A stretch of 64,000 bases of DNA from Micrasema longulum (GCA_022494885.1 JAGVSM010000434.1:93927-157926), one strand, 5' to 3'. Counted from the first letter of the stretch, positions 21,530-32,482 are shown. The notes: generated from the sequence alone by a model not told the origin. Program-made: numbers and translations.

Positions 21530-21705
21530 GTTTGTTGCAGAATCACGGATCAGAGGCTCAAAGTTCAAAACCCGCTATATCCAAACTTGATTCCCATTTT
21601 CTCGTAGTGAGTTATTTACAACCCGTTAAAAATAGCCCCGAAATTGAAGTATTTAAGTAAATCATAAGAATGCAAAATATTTCATTGTAATAAAAAAAAA
21701 AAACT
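21530..21705 (+). repeat. SINE family E, degenerate copy
   Basis: The body is clear (TAGTGAGTTATTTACAACCC and on to the poly-A at 21693-21703). The head (TCACGGATCAGAGGCTC...CCATTTTCTCG) is decayed. Confidence 0.75.
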
Positions 21706-21870
21706 TCTGAATCTCCTCAATTCTATCCTCAATTCTATCTGTTGATTGTTTGTGAAGTTAAAGAGCCAAAGTAAAAAGAAATTTAATTATTCAATTAACC
21801 GTTGATAAAGAAGTTTGTGTTACTACTTTAAAACCGGTCGGTAGAAACAAAAAAAGTGGTTGTTTAAACT
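21706..21870. repeat. Mixed D and G fragments
   Basis: CTGTTGATTGTTTGTGAAGT at 21739 is from a D arm. TTTAAAACCGGTCGGTAGAA at 21826 with AGTGGTT after it is a family G end. Confidence 0.5.
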
Positions 21871-22308
21871 CAGTCAATATATTTTTAAACGCGATCAACA
21901 TATAAGACTTCAAGCTTACCCATGCCAATCAATCTTCATTTCACACTGTATTTATGGCAAATCGAGCTAAGAAAAGCCGGAAGATCTATCTCAAAGAATT
22001 TCAAATTGTGCGACGAATTGACTAATCTACACATACTGGACATTGGGGCATAAAATCAAAAGTTGCTTTTGGTCATGAGAAAGAATAACAATATCAGATA
22101 AACATAAGCCTTTCAAACAATTTCACAAACTCACAGTAAATGAGGCAATGAAAGCAGAAGAGTTTAAATCAATTGAAATTGCGGTTCATAAAAAAATAGC
22201 TCGTTTGTTCACAAAAAAAAAGTTTTTTTAATCAACGAAACCGATAGGAAGACCCACGGCTTTAAAACGGTTTTTCGGTATATGTACGGAGTACTTTTAC
22301 TGTAATAG
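21871..22308. other. Nothing recognised
   Basis: AT-rich spacer. ATTTTTTTG-type runs only. Confidence 0.4.
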
Positions 22309-22501
22309 GCGGCCTCCGTGATGTAGTGGTTAGGACGCTTGACTCAAGCGCGGAAGGTTCCGGATTCGATTCCCGGTGAGAAAACAATAATAAAAAATGT
22401 GATTTTTCTCAAGCCTGGGTGTTCTGTGATGTAATTCACCACTGGAATTGGGCGGCCTGGAGGCCTGTTGTGGTGCAAAAAGAAAATATAATAAAAAAAT
22501 A
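22309..22501 (+). repeat. SINE family B, copy 2
   Basis: Head GGCGGCCTCCGTGATGTAGT, B box nearly intact (GATTCGATTCC), body TCAAGCCTGGGTGTTCTGTG, ending GCCTGTTGTGGTGC and an A-rich tail. The A box has one change (TGATGTAGTGG). Confidence 0.9.
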
Positions 22502-22960
22502 AAAATATTTTTTTCGTTTTTTTATTATTTTCTATTGATTTTAATGATACTATTATTTTGTACATTTGATTATGTATGTAACTTAATTTGTGTTATTTAT
22601 ATCTGATTATTTATTGAATGTTATTTTTTTCGGAATTTACTTATTTATACTTTGTTTTTCTGGATTGTTATTTTATTGCATGACATGTTATTATACTTAT
22701 TTTATTATAATATACATTTTTAATTGTTAATTATTTTAGCTTGGCACAGAACAGGGGCACAGCCTTGAAAACCTAAAACAGTTTATGAATTTTCACGTTT
22801 ATTTTTAAATTGTTTTAAACTTCTTCTGAATATGATATATAATTTTATGTTTAATTTTTGTTTATAAATTTTGGGTAAAAAGTCATGTTTATTTTATAAA
22901 AAATAATTCACGCAAATGTGTCTATATTATTACTTATGTATAGGGCAATTTTTCCATTTA
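22502..22960. other. AT-rich, possible retroelement 3' UTR
   Basis: TTGGCACAGAACAGGGGCAC at 22741-22760 resembles a segment at 14903. The rest is low-complexity A/T. Confidence 0.3.
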
Positions 22961-22972
22961 TGTTAATAAAAT

Positions 22973-23859
22973 AAAATCAAATCAACATTATTTTGAGTTT
23001 GTCCAAATTCCTGTAGACAAGGACTGGATTCAACTCCCTGGGGAGCTGTTTATATTAACATATTACAACAGAGATGAAGAACATTAAAGAGAGGGTAATA
23101 TAGAAGTACAAGCATCTACAGGGCTTATGACCTGTCAATGGCTGGTTTAAGTGGCCACTTTTATTTTTTTATTTTTTTTTTATTTTCTTTTATTCAGGAA
23201 ACATACAGTACAGTTACAAAGTTTAATATTTTACACAATTGCACTTAATTCTAATGGACCAGTGAAGTTTTCATATTAAAAAGCAATTAAATGTAAGGTT
23301 AATTATGAAAGTATAAAAAAGAGAAGGAAAAAGAAAACATAAATGAAAGTTGTTTAAAAATTAAAATTTAAGTGAAAAAAATATATTTTAAGGTTTGTAG
23401 TTTGTAGTGAGTATTAACTTTACACACTGTGTAACATTCACCATTCTGCCTATATTTGAACATCTATATTCCTTCAATTCTTTCATCTGTTGATGTTTGT
23501 GAAGTTAAAGAGCTGAAACCTTTATTTATGCGGGTGAGATTCATCTAATTGAATTATTTCACCTACATACTGGGCAACTCCTGAAAATGTTATTTTTTCA
23601 ATTTCTATAGTTCTTCAAAGATCAGGTGGATTTATCAACATTTTCATTATCAACTTCATTAACAACTTCATTATCAACTTCACAAACATCAATATATGAA
23701 AGAATTGAAGGAACGTAGATGTTCGAATATGGGCAGAATGGTGAATGTTACACAGTGTGTAAAGTGGCCACTTAAACCAGCCATTGACAGGTCATAAGCC
23801 CTGTAGATGCCTGGACATCTATATTACCTTCTCTTAAATGTTCTACATCTCTGTTGTAA
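22973..23859 (-). mobile_element. Family D long-hairpin element, copy D3
   Basis: Flanked by a perfect 12-bp direct repeat, TGTTAATAAAAT, at 22961-22972 and 23860-23871. The left side has the outer unit (ATTATTTTGAGTTTGTCC to AACTCCCTGGGGAGCTG) and an arm. The loop at 23632-23680 is rich in TTATCAACTTCA repeats. The right arm (23682-23859) pairs with the outer part of the left arm. A 256-bp repeat interrupts the left arm. A target duplication of this length fits a retroposon copied by LINE machinery better than a cut-and-paste element. Confidence 0.85.
23161..23416 (-). repeat. Repeat H, copy 1, inserted in D3
   Basis: Starts with a T-rich run and contains GGAAACATACAGTACAGTTA and AATGGACCAGTGAAGTTTTC. 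It splits the D sequence GGCCACTTTACACACTG, leaving ACTT on both sides (23157-23160 and 23417-23420). A second copy is at 50915-51190. Read on the minus strand it ends in poly-A, like a retroelement 3' end. Confidence 0.8.
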
Positions 23860-23942
23860 TATGTTAATAAAATTAAATTAAATAAAAACATTTACATGAT
23901 TGTAATTTTGGACGAATTAATAAATAAATTGATATTTTACTA

Positions 23943-24095
23943 TCCCTGAATTGGCACCAGTAGCGTAAGACCCATTACCTTACCTTTCATCTAACAACTT
24001 ACAAAAATGGTCCAGATATGCTGCAAATATATCAATGCAGTGCCATATACACCACTAGATGCGGAGAGGTAAATGATGATGATGATATAACACGG
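23943..24095 (+). repeat. SINE family A, diverged body fragment
   Basis: CCCTGAATTGGCACCAGTAG, then TTACAAAAATGGTCCAGATA, ATGCAGTGCCATATACACCA and an ATGATGATGAT tail follow the order of the family A body. The head is absent. Confidence 0.75.
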
Positions 24096-24179
24096 AATTG
24101 CCCTGTTGAATAACTTTAGCACAATCCACTCGCAACTGTTTGTTCAATTTTAATTAAATTATCCTATTACTTATTGACA

Positions 24180-24420
24180 TCCGATTTACCTGCTCCTTGC
24201 ATGTTTGCGAGCGTGGGTAAAAGACGATCGGTCCCTCGGTGAAGTGTTACCCAGGCAATGGCTAGGGTGGGAGGGGTGCGGAGGTGGGGTTGTCGTGTGC
24301 GGTGTACTCGAGGGAGGGGGTGTGTTTGATTTGGTTCACCAGACATTGATTAGATTGCGGCGCCAGAACTTACGAGAGCAGATCTTACCAAGGCAAGGGT
24401 CGAGGATTATTTGACTAACC
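24180..24420. promoter_or_regulatory. GC-rich island with a G-rich tract
   Basis: Clearly GC-rich against the background. 24265-24289 has four runs of three or more G (GGG-T-GGG-A-GGGG and, nine bases on, GGGG), a borderline quadruplex pattern. The plus-strand open frame here is glycine- and valine-rich, as expected of G-rich DNA, so I do not call it coding. A host regulatory role is inference. Confidence 0.3.
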
Positions 24421-24539
24421 AACGCGTTTCCTACTTGCCAAAACATCCTCTCAATCCTTATGCATCCCGGGTGTAACGCACATTTTTGGCCCAAATATTT
24501 TGAATTCACGTCTTTAATTTCGGATTGATGGATTTAAAT

Positions 24540-24860
24540 CACCTTCGTCTTGCGGTGTCTTATCTTTACAGCGAAAACATTTCAGTCCTGCGCTACTCCG
24601 AGGTCAGGATAACTGCTTGTTGGATATACTCGCCATAGTGATTCCTGGGAAAAAATGACCAGAGTGGTTTTCCGTTACCTTTTCTGGTGGACTTTTCTGT
24701 CGGGGCTACTTTCCCTTAGCTGGTTGGTTCTGGCTTGGAGGCGCCAGAGAGTCGCCTTTCATCCTCTCGTTATCTGCTGTGATCACACCGTTACGAGATC
24801 CCATCGCTCGGGGTTAGCGACGTGGGCACTAACGAGTTATACTAGTCAGTAGTGTTGCCG
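24540..24860. other. GC-richer segment, unassigned
   Basis: Balanced composition over 300 bp with an open plus frame of 65 codons. No recognised family, splice signals or repeat match. Host conserved sequence is possible. Confidence 0.25.
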
Positions 24861-26057
24861 GTGTAATGCAACTGGGCATTTAATGAAATCACACCCTCTA
24901 GCAAGATGTGACTTACTGCAACTCTACTTACTGATGGTGCGAAACCCTAAAATTCAGATTATTTTCAATAATTTTAATTAAATTAGTATGTGCCATTTTT
25001 TTTTTTTTAGGGTCTGTGATTTTTTGACAATGTTCCCATATTATTTGTTCTGTAGAGTTCAGGTTAAATGTTTGATGGTAGGGAGTTTGATGATTGTTTA
25101 GAAAAATTAACACTTATAAAAATAATTTAAAAAAGAAATCAATAGTTTTTAAAAAAAAAATGTTGTCGGTTTTTATACATACTTACTTTGATATAAAACT
25201 TCGTAGGATTGAGAGCGTTTTGTCACTTGATAAAGCTCTAAAAATTACGTATACCTAAAATTATTTATTTTTCTAAAAAATTTTCACTACTAGGATTTAA
25301 GTACACTGACGATATTAATTTATTGTTGGTATAAATTTATATTTCTAGAAAGTAAAAAAAAAAAAATTTCAATTAAAAGCATTCGCAAATCACAAAATGT
25401 ATTTTTGATTATAATAAAGTAAGAGCCCGCTTTGATATTTAAATACGAAAAAATAATATTTTGGAGTAGTTTAATCGTTTAAAATTGAATAAAAAATCTA
25501 GAAATAGTTTTAAGATCGTCTTCTTATTCTACCATTCAGTTTAATAATATGCCTTAGGAGCGCACAATCTCTAGTCTGATGAAAGCTTTTAAATGAAAAA
25601 AATCTCTCAACATGTAGTTTTAGCCACCAGTTAGTATGAGCGCAATCTCTTTCAATCCGAGAAAGCATTTATATTAATGAGAACACCGAATTTTCCTTCG
25701 CATCTGGCCAAAAATGTACAAATGGACATCTAATGTTGTGATACAAAAACTCACCGCGTTTCGTTCAATTGTATTAAATTTTGTACTCCGGGCTTTAACA
25801 ATTTTCTCTCTCAACTAAAATAAATTATTGACAACCATTTCCGGCAGTGTAAAAAACATTGTTTGAATGGAAAAATGTTTTTATTTCTGTATTTTACGAC
25901 TGGCATACGTATGGAATTAATAACAACATGATGAATACTTTATTTTGTTTTTTTTTGGAAACCTATACATAAATATTTATAGTAAACAACAAATTAATTA
26001 TATTAACTCAGAACCAATAATAGGTTTCCACAAATCGTATAAAATAAGTGAAGAATT
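24861..26057. other. 1.2 kb without recognised feature
   Basis: AT-rich. No repeat match or credible frame. Confidence 0.45.
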
Positions 26058-26257
26058 GTCGACCTCGTGGTGTTATGGTCAGCGCGTTTGTGTCCCACGC
26101 AAGAGGTCTCCGGTTCGATTCCCGACTGAAGCGAAAGACTGATCATCTTACCGTCACGTTACAAAAATGATCAAGATACACTGCAATTGGTGTGCCAATG
26201 CAGTCCTCTAAGCACCATTAGGTGTGGAAAGGGAATAATGTTGATGCCGATGATTGT
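26058..26257 (+). repeat. SINE family A with internal deletion
   Basis: Head GACCTCGTGGTGTTATGGTC with an intact B box (GGTTCGATTCC), then a jump straight to GAAAGACTGATCATCTTACC, so the middle third of the family is missing. The 3' end is ATGTTGATGCCGATGATT, a decayed ATG repeat. Confidence 0.9.
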
Positions 26258-26587
26258 AAAAAATATATGATACTTGTATAATTTATACATTTAAAAATGT
26301 TTTATTTTCAAATATATTTTTTCAATGATGCAAGAAGATACGTATGTCCTTTTAAAAAAAGGACATATAAGAGAGGTGTACGTATTTATTATTAAAGTGT
26401 CTATCAAGTTACATAATGCATTTAAAATATCAATTTTAAATCTGACAGAATGATATTTGTGTAGTATATGTCGTTATTTCAGTATACCTATGCAATGTTT
26501 AATTTATAATAACATAGAATAAAACAGTTGGCAATATTAATAAAAAAAAGAAAAAATAATAATTAATCGCCAAGCCTTTATCTTTTA
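26258..26587. other. Nothing recognised
   Basis: AT-rich, with a small TCCTTTTAAAAAAAGGA hairpin near 26346. Confidence 0.4.
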
Positions 26588-26763
26588 AGCTTGTCAGCAG
26601 GTAGGAAAAAAAGTACAGCGAAGAAACTTTTAAAAAATATACCACAACACCCACACCAGTCGAGAAAACAATCTTTCTTGTATTTTTTTATTGCAACTGG
26701 CAAAAATTGAACCCGTGACACCAGTTTCACAGTCGGCCTTCTAACCAGCTACTCAATGGCGCC
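26588..26763 (-). repeat. SINE family C, copy 2
   Basis: The minus strand reads a GCGCCATTGAGTAGCTGG head, AAACTGGTGTCACGGGTTCA with a near-consensus B box, TTGCAATAAAAAAATAC, and the family C end CCTACCTGCTGACAAGC. Confidence 0.82.
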
Positions 26764-27499
26764 TTTCAATAAAAAGTATTAAAATATTGTACTTTAATAA
26801 AAAAATATTATTTTTATGCTCCGTTTTTAATATTTTTATCATTTTAAATGCATTAAAAAATACCGTATTTCTCTTTATATTAAAAAAAAATAAAGTTAAG
26901 GGAGTTAACTGAAACTCGGTTAATTTAGTAGCTAATGACGTTATAAAATTAAAATTATGGTTTAACGAAAAAATGTAATCTTAAATCGGAAAAGACAAAA
27001 TCATTCCATTTTTTTATTAATAAAACAAATTTAGATTCAGTAGTGAAAATAATTATTCACCAAAGCAATTGCAACAAAACTTTCTGCGATCTAAGATGTT
27101 CAGTACTTGATAAAACAGATATAATTAAATATATTGATGTATACATAGAGTTTGTCTCTTTTTGAAGAGTTACAGTGATAACATTTACTAGATGTATAAA
27201 AGAAGATCTGAATAGATTTTTTTTAAATATGTACCTTTTATGAAATTTATTAATAATAAAAAATATAAATTTCTCTATTTTTCTTTATATCTAATTTCCT
27301 TTTTTACTTGGCCAATCGGAATTTTTTTTCAGTTAAAGTTTTACTTTGTCTTAGAGAACAGGTCTATAACTATTCGAAATGCTAATAAGACCACTACGAA
27401 TAATAATAATAAAAAACTATTTTTATTGCGTACACGCGTCATACATACGTCATTATTATGTATTAATTAATGAAATAATCAAGATAGTGTTTCTGCGAA
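26764..27499. other. Nothing recognised
   Basis: AT-rich. Open frames near 27240-27470 are low-complexity and not called. Confidence 0.45.
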
Positions 27500-28110
27500 T
27501 GCTATATCGATTCGGTGTTGAACGTACTAATATATTTTTCGTTAGTACTACTTCACGGTCGAGGTGGACAATCATCTTGGCAAATTTTATTTTCCCCGCA
27601 GCCACTAAAATACAGATTTACAGGAAACCATTATTTCGAGTTTTTAAAACAGGAAATATATCTTCTCCCAACACTGCATTTTCTTCAATCTTTCCTTGCA
27701 ATACGATTCTGGCCATGCACTGCTATGACAAATAATCGTTATAAGGGCGCGTTCGAAATTGTTTTTGCACAAACTTCGCCGTGTCGTTAGAATAATGAGC
27801 CGCTCCAGTGGCGACACGTATTCTATTAAACGCAAAGTGCCAGAGTAATGGATGCGCGGCATATTTTTCTGCGGCATAATGGCCGCAAGCAGGAGCATAG
27901 GAGCAAGACCTCGCGCTGCATTATTGCCGCAGACACTAAACCGGGGACTTTACATTTCTCTACTCTGAAACAATGGCGCATTTATATGTGCACGCTCAAT
28001 AAAGGCGCCGCTGGCGGAGGGCTGTTTTTCGGAAATTGGAAAATTAACTAGCGCAGCGGCGCGGCGCGGCCAAACGCTTTACTCGCCACAGTCACTAGAC
28101 CAACTCTATT
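27500..28110. promoter_or_regulatory. GC-rich island, candidate host regulatory element
   Basis: The strongest non-repeat composition change in the first half. It holds GCGGCATAATGGCCGCAAGC and AACAATGGCGCATTTATATG: two GCCAT cores (Pho/YY1-like) on the minus strand and an ACAATGG (Sox-like) site, close to CAATAAAGGCGCCGCTGGCG and a GCGCAGCGGCGCGGCGCGGC run. Open frames exist on both strands, but none has family resemblance or splice logic. It may be an enhancer, a Polycomb-type element or a promoter; this is inference from motifs. Confidence 0.35.
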
Positions 28111-28536
28111 GCACCCATCCCACTTGGTATCATTCTGTTATTGGGCAAATCATCTCCTTACTTTATTTGTTTAGGATATAAACATGAACAGGTTAAATTA
28201 TTATAAATAGAAACTATAAAAAAACGAATGTATAAAAACAGAAGGGTCTGTCATCCATTTTATGTAATCACCCTAATCGATTTTCATTGTAAACATATAC
28301 TTTTTGTGCCGTTGCATAGTGCTCACTTGCCAAACTCACTATTGCTTTCTCAATGTATCTATTTTTTTATTTTTTTTTATTGTATTATAAATATAAAATT
28401 ATGCACTTATGCAACGTTGCTTTGACTATGTTATCTACTGCGTTCTAAGCCAGTCGTATAAATAAATATTATAAACAGTAATGAATACATAGAAAAATAA
28501 ATAAAGGTATTAGAAATAGTGAAAAACATAGTAAAA
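28111..28536. other. Nothing recognised
   Basis: AT-rich spacer. No supported feature. Confidence 0.4.
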
Positions 28537-28718
28537 GGTGGCCTCCGTGGTGTAGTGGTCAAGACGCTTGACTCACACACGGAAGGTTCCGGGTTCGATT
28601 CCTGGTAAAAACACAAAAACTAAAATGTGAGTTTTCTCAAGCCTGGGTGTTCTGTGATGTAATTCATCACTGTGATTGGGCCTTCCGGCCTGTTGTGGTG
28701 CAAAAATAAATAAATAAA
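28537..28718 (+). repeat. SINE family B, copy 3
   Basis: Intact A box (TGGTGTAGTGG) and B box (GGTTCGATTCC), the TCAAGCCTGGGTGTTCTGTG body and an (AAAT)n tail. This is among the least damaged B copies. Confidence 0.92.
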
Positions 28719-28969
28719 AGCACACGGTTAAAAAAAACGTAGTAATATTTGTAATTAAAAAAAAAAAAAAAGGGTTTTTTTTTTGTTAAAACGTATTTAA
28801 AAACCCACTAAAATTCATTGTTAAAAGAGAATACATAGTAAGAAAAACTATCAGTACTTAACTTTTTTTGTAAGCCTTTTAAAATCATTTTTAAGTAGCT
28901 AGAATTACACTCGTCGTGAACAATGAAAAAAACGTACGTTCGTAACTTTTTTTATGCTTAGTAAATTTA

Positions 28970-29265
28970 AGATTTTAAGGGTTATAAATATGTGGCAAAG
29001 ATCTACATTTTGCCGAAAACCGCACGTAAATCGGTCCATAAGTATTCAGTCTATTGAGAACACATATACAAACATTGTCGTATATATAATATATAGATAT
29101 CGTTAAATATGCTTTACGATTTTTTTTCTAATTATTCAATTGGGAATTATTAAAGACTATAAACATATTCAGCGCAAAACTCATTATTTTGACAAAACCG
29201 CACGTAAATCGATCAAGTAGTTTTTTTAATATATCGAGGGCACATATACAAACATTCCCAGAGCA
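28970..29265 (+). repeat. Repeat F 3' ends, two partial copies
   Basis: Two successive blocks carry AAACCGCACGTAAATCG, then CACATATACAAACATT (29018-29080 and 29199-29257). The first ends TATATATAATATATAGATAT, like the F copies at 34.8 and 39.5 kb. Confidence 0.6.
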
Positions 29266-29267
29266 CG

Positions 29268-29700
29268 AATTATGTCATACCTAAAACCTGTAGGTACGGT
29301 TTTTGCTCAGAGACATCTCTCATTTGTTGCACCGAGAGTTTTCAATATTTTGGAAGAGCGTATTAAGTTCTCGAGGAAAAACACTATTTTCAAAAGAGGA
29401 GTTAAGGACTGGATTTTCCTTAGTGGGAGGGATTTGAGTAGGAAACTCCTTGATAATTTTCCAAATGCTTAAGTTTACTGTTAACCATATTGATGTGCCA
29501 TATATATGTTTTTTGAAATATTTTTTATAATTATTTTTTATGTTTCTAATCTTTTATTTGTAATCCTATATTTTTGGTGATTTATTCATGTGTCTGTGTG
29601 ATATAATTGCTCGTCCTATCTTAAAACAGGACTTTTAGACCCATGGAGTTAGGATTTATTGTCTCAACAAGTGTACAATAACCTTATGCATGTAAATAAA
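29268..29700 (+). pseudogene. LINE 3' end (CR1/Jockey-like) with 3' UTR
   Basis: The frame 29272-29472 reads FAQRHLSFVAPRVFNILE and ends RKLLDNFPNA. The F-x-R-x-x-x-F-x-A-P-R-x-F-N block matches the C-terminus of CR1/Jockey-like LINE proteins. The 3' UTR holds ACTTTTAGACCCATGGAGTT and ends in TAAATACATAAATA. The reverse transcriptase is missing, so this is a 5'-truncated copy. Confidence 0.75.
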
Positions 29701-29714
29701 TACATAAATATACT

Positions 29715-29826
29715 TATGTGTCGGTCAACTAATTGCTCGTCTCATCTCAACACAAGACTTTTAGTCCCATGGAGTTGGGACTTATATTTCAAATAATGAG
29801 CAATAAACTAATGTATGAAAATAAAT
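29715..29826 (+). repeat. Second copy of the same LINE 3' UTR tail
   Basis: ATTGCTCGTCTCATCTCAAC, then AGTCCCATGGAGTTGGGACT and ATGTATGAAAATAAA repeat the tail at 29606-29700. It lies immediately downstream in the same orientation, from tandem duplication or a second truncated insertion. Confidence 0.8.
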
Positions 29827-30031
29827 TGCCTTTTATATGCGAGGTGTGGCAGAAAAGTAATGAGACTGGCAATACTGCAAGCAATCTGGCAACACTGCGT
29901 TGTTGCCCTTTATAGAGCACGTGTATCAGTAATCTCCCATAGCCCAGTGCGAGTTTCAACTCCTTGCGTTAACCACGTGATTTTTGTGGCTGCTATTAAT
30001 GAAGTTGTGTTTTGGTTGTGTGTCACCCAAA

Positions 30032-30290
30032 ATGGAACAGCGGAATTTAGAGCAACGTTGTGCCATTGAATTATGTGTTAAGCTTGGAAAATCGGCAAGT
30101 GTGACATTCGAAAAGTTAAAACAGGCCTATGGGAAACATTATTTATCCCTAGCACACGTTTTTTGGTGGCACAAATCATTTTTGGAAGGCAGAGAACACG
30201 TTGAAGACGAACATCGTTCTCATTGCTAATGAGCAAGATGTCTTTAGTCGTGTGATCACAGGTGATGAATCATGAATTTTATACGATTTA
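30032..30290 (+). pseudogene. mariner transposase N-terminal part, truncated
   Basis: From ATG at 30032 the frame reads MEQRNLEQRCAIELCVKLGK, then a helix-turn-helix region ending FLEGREHVEDEHRSHC, typical of mariner DNA-binding domains. It stops near 30229. A deletion of roughly 200 bp removes the linker. Just after, a frame gives NEQDVFSRVITGDES, where the first catalytic aspartate (codon 30264-30266) is present, but the tryptophan expected next is a TGA stop. Confidence 0.9.
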
Positions 30291-30363
30291 ATACGATCTT
30301 GAGACCAAGAAGCAAAGTGAGGAATGGCACACTGCAAACTCTCCTTGACCAAAGAAAGCTCGA

Positions 30364-30765
30364 ATGAGCAAATCGAAAGTCGTCCTTAAAAGGCTCAGAA
30401 AAAGGGTCATTCGCGTGAGACCAGACATTGCAGGCAAATGGATGCTCCATCATGATAACGCCACATGTCACACTGCCCTCTCCATAACATTATTTTTAAC
30501 CTATAAAGGTATTCCTGTGGTTCTCCAGCCCCTCTATTCACCTAACCGCGGTCCCTGTGACTTCTCTCTTTTCCTTAAACTGAAAAATGTCCTCAAAGGA
30601 CGTCATTTCGGGACTTTAGAAAATATTCAAAAAAGTGTAACAGACATGCTAAAGACCATACCGGTTGAAGACTTCCAGCGCTGCTACCAACAGTGGAAAC
30701 AACGTCTCCATCGATGCGTAGTTTCCCAAGGGAACTACTTTGAAGGGGAAAACATTGATGTTTGA
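30364..30765 (+). pseudogene. mariner transposase C-terminal catalytic part
   Basis: 133 codons. A second deletion joins MSKSKV to VLKRLRKRV, losing the segment between. The second catalytic aspartate is in HHDNATCH (residue 31) and the third in PCDF (residue 66), with 34 residues between them, so the mariner D,D34D spacing is kept. The nearby SPD became SPN. It ends NYFEGENIDV, the usual C-terminus. It lacks the first catalytic aspartate and the DNA-binding domain, so it is inactive. Confidence 0.93.
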
Positions 30766-30829
30766 AAAAAATTAAAAACTGTTGTAAATAATAAATCTGT
30801 CTTATTACTTTTCTGCCGCACCTCGTATA

Positions 30830-31729
30830 TCGATGAACCGCATCTTAAACTAAACGAAACTGTACTTTATAAAAAATATGTAACAATTTTTTTCATAAAA
30901 ACTGCTAAGAGAAATACGCGTGTATTTCAAATGAGATGTTATTATGACATACTGTAAAATTCTATATTTTTTTTCGATAACTCATCACAATTATTATTAC
31001 AACATAAAATTTCGTCATTAGGAGTATCTAAAAAAAAATAAAATGCAATTACCATAGTAACGTAGAAGATGTGTTTTTACAATAACATTGAATCACTCAA
31101 AAATGTATCGGAATACCGAACCGCTCGAACCATAAAACTACCAAAGACTTTGCAATAAAAACAAATCGTTTGCGTGGGTAGGATAAATGATGTCTTACGA
31201 AACCGCCAAAAATATTTATGGTAATGAATTTGGAAGTTTTGGTTCAAAATTTATCTTCTATCTTTTTATCTCCGCTATTTATCCGGAGCGAGGTAAGAAA
31301 AATACGAAGATGCTCCAAAACAAGCAGCACTTAGCCATTTTATGTCCTTCTGCATTTATGCGAGAGGTGGGTGAACTTCGTATTATATGCACAAAGGCGT
31401 TCTCTTGCACCTTGCTAGCATTACGTTTATCTTAATAATTTAACTATTTGGGGTTGTCTTGAAGCATTTTGGAACTCACGCCCACGTGTGACCAGTGTGC
31501 TACTTGTCTTGTTTAATCAAGGTGACGTTAAGTACGTGGACGCTACTTTGGATTTAAAATTTATGCGATTCACAGAAAAAAAAAAAAAAACAATAGTATA
31601 CTACATTTTACTTATAATTTTTTTACTTGTAAACTAGCTTCTCTTTATATTTATTAAATTTATTTCTACTCTCGACTATGTATGAACTACGTTATTTGAA
31701 CTACATTTACAGTTTGTTTTGTGGTTTTA
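30830..31729. other. No recognised gene
   Basis: AT-rich, with an 82-codon open frame at 31187-31435 of no recognised family. An A run lies near 31575-31590. Confidence 0.45.
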
Positions 31730-32300
31730 TTTATTTATTTATTTTTACATAAACAGCATAAATTGCCTTTAACATATATTGAAGATAAATATGAAAAAAA
31801 AAACATATTTAAATACATAACTAAAAATTGCATAACTATAACAATAGTAACAAATAGGTAAATACACATAAGCAACCAAAAATATTAACGAAATAAATGC
31901 ATAAATATGAAAAAACAAAAAAAGGAAAAACATTTATAAATATAAAGAAAAGTTGCGATAATATTGCGAGAGAAAAAAAGAAATCAGACTTGTTTTATAA
32001 CTATCAAGTCCAGAACCAAATATATCAGCCTTGTCCTTATACTGATTGCCATATCTATGGAGCCTAGAGATAGGCGAGTGCATGTGATAGTTGGTCCTAG
32101 AACTTGCAGAACAAAAAAGAGATCTGTGGCGGGTATGTCGACCAGGTACACGGAAACACACCAACTCCAGCAAATCAAAACAGTCAATTAATAAATTGAT
32201 CACTTCATAAAGTAATATTAGGTCAGTTAGGATTCTTCTATCAGAAAGTCTTTAAAGATTTGCTGAAGATAACAATTGATTATAATTAAATAAAGAAGCT
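31730..32300 (-). pseudogene. LINE 3' end, antisense
   Basis: On the minus strand an open frame reads RRILTDLILLYEVINLLIDC, then LELVCFRVPGRHTRHRSLFC, RTNYHMHSPISRLHRYGNQY and ADIFGSGLDSYKTSL. This pattern (R-R-x-x-x-D-L-x-x-L-Y...RTNY...SP...R...N) is the C-terminal block of many insect non-LTR retrotransposon proteins. A stop lies upstream near 32265, and no reverse transcriptase remains. The (AAAT)n-type stretch at 31727-31745 is its 3' end. Confidence 0.82.
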
Positions 32301-32482
32301 GGAATATGAAGTTTCATACTGTTTGCCTCATTTCAATGAGAACTTTTGTTTAAAAATCTATTTGAGAAACATTTAATATCTTTTTGAGTATTTGTAAAAT
32401 TATCGAACCACCTGCCAAAAAATATTTTATTAATATTATGTGTTTTGTTTATATATAAGTACCCATGTATTATACTTAAGCA
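32301..32482. other. Nothing recognised
   Basis: May hold further decayed upstream LINE sequence, but no frame is visible. Confidence 0.35.

Larger units (their letters stand above)
29838..30829 (+). mobile_element. mariner-family transposon, internally deleted
   Basis: Ends are inverted repeats of about 28 bp (CGAGGTGTGGCAGAAAAGTA on the left, its counterpart from 30825 on the right) next to TA. At 992 bp it is about 300 bp shorter than a typical mariner of roughly 1.3 kb. The transposase is in pieces: an N-terminal helix-turn-helix part, a GDES block, and the C-terminal catalytic part. It cannot make transposase but could be moved by an active relative that recognises its ends. Confidence 0.93.

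Noticed and set aside
24265..24289. G-quadruplex
   Set aside because: One loop would be nine bases, beyond the usual limit of about seven. Kept only as a G-rich tract.
24205..24414. 69-codon glycine-rich open frame
   Set aside because: Composition is explained by G-rich DNA. No conserved motif or splice support.
26058..26125. tRNA gene
   Set aside because: Same reasoning: it is the head of SINE family A, with copies at 32483, 42575, 46796 and 58526.
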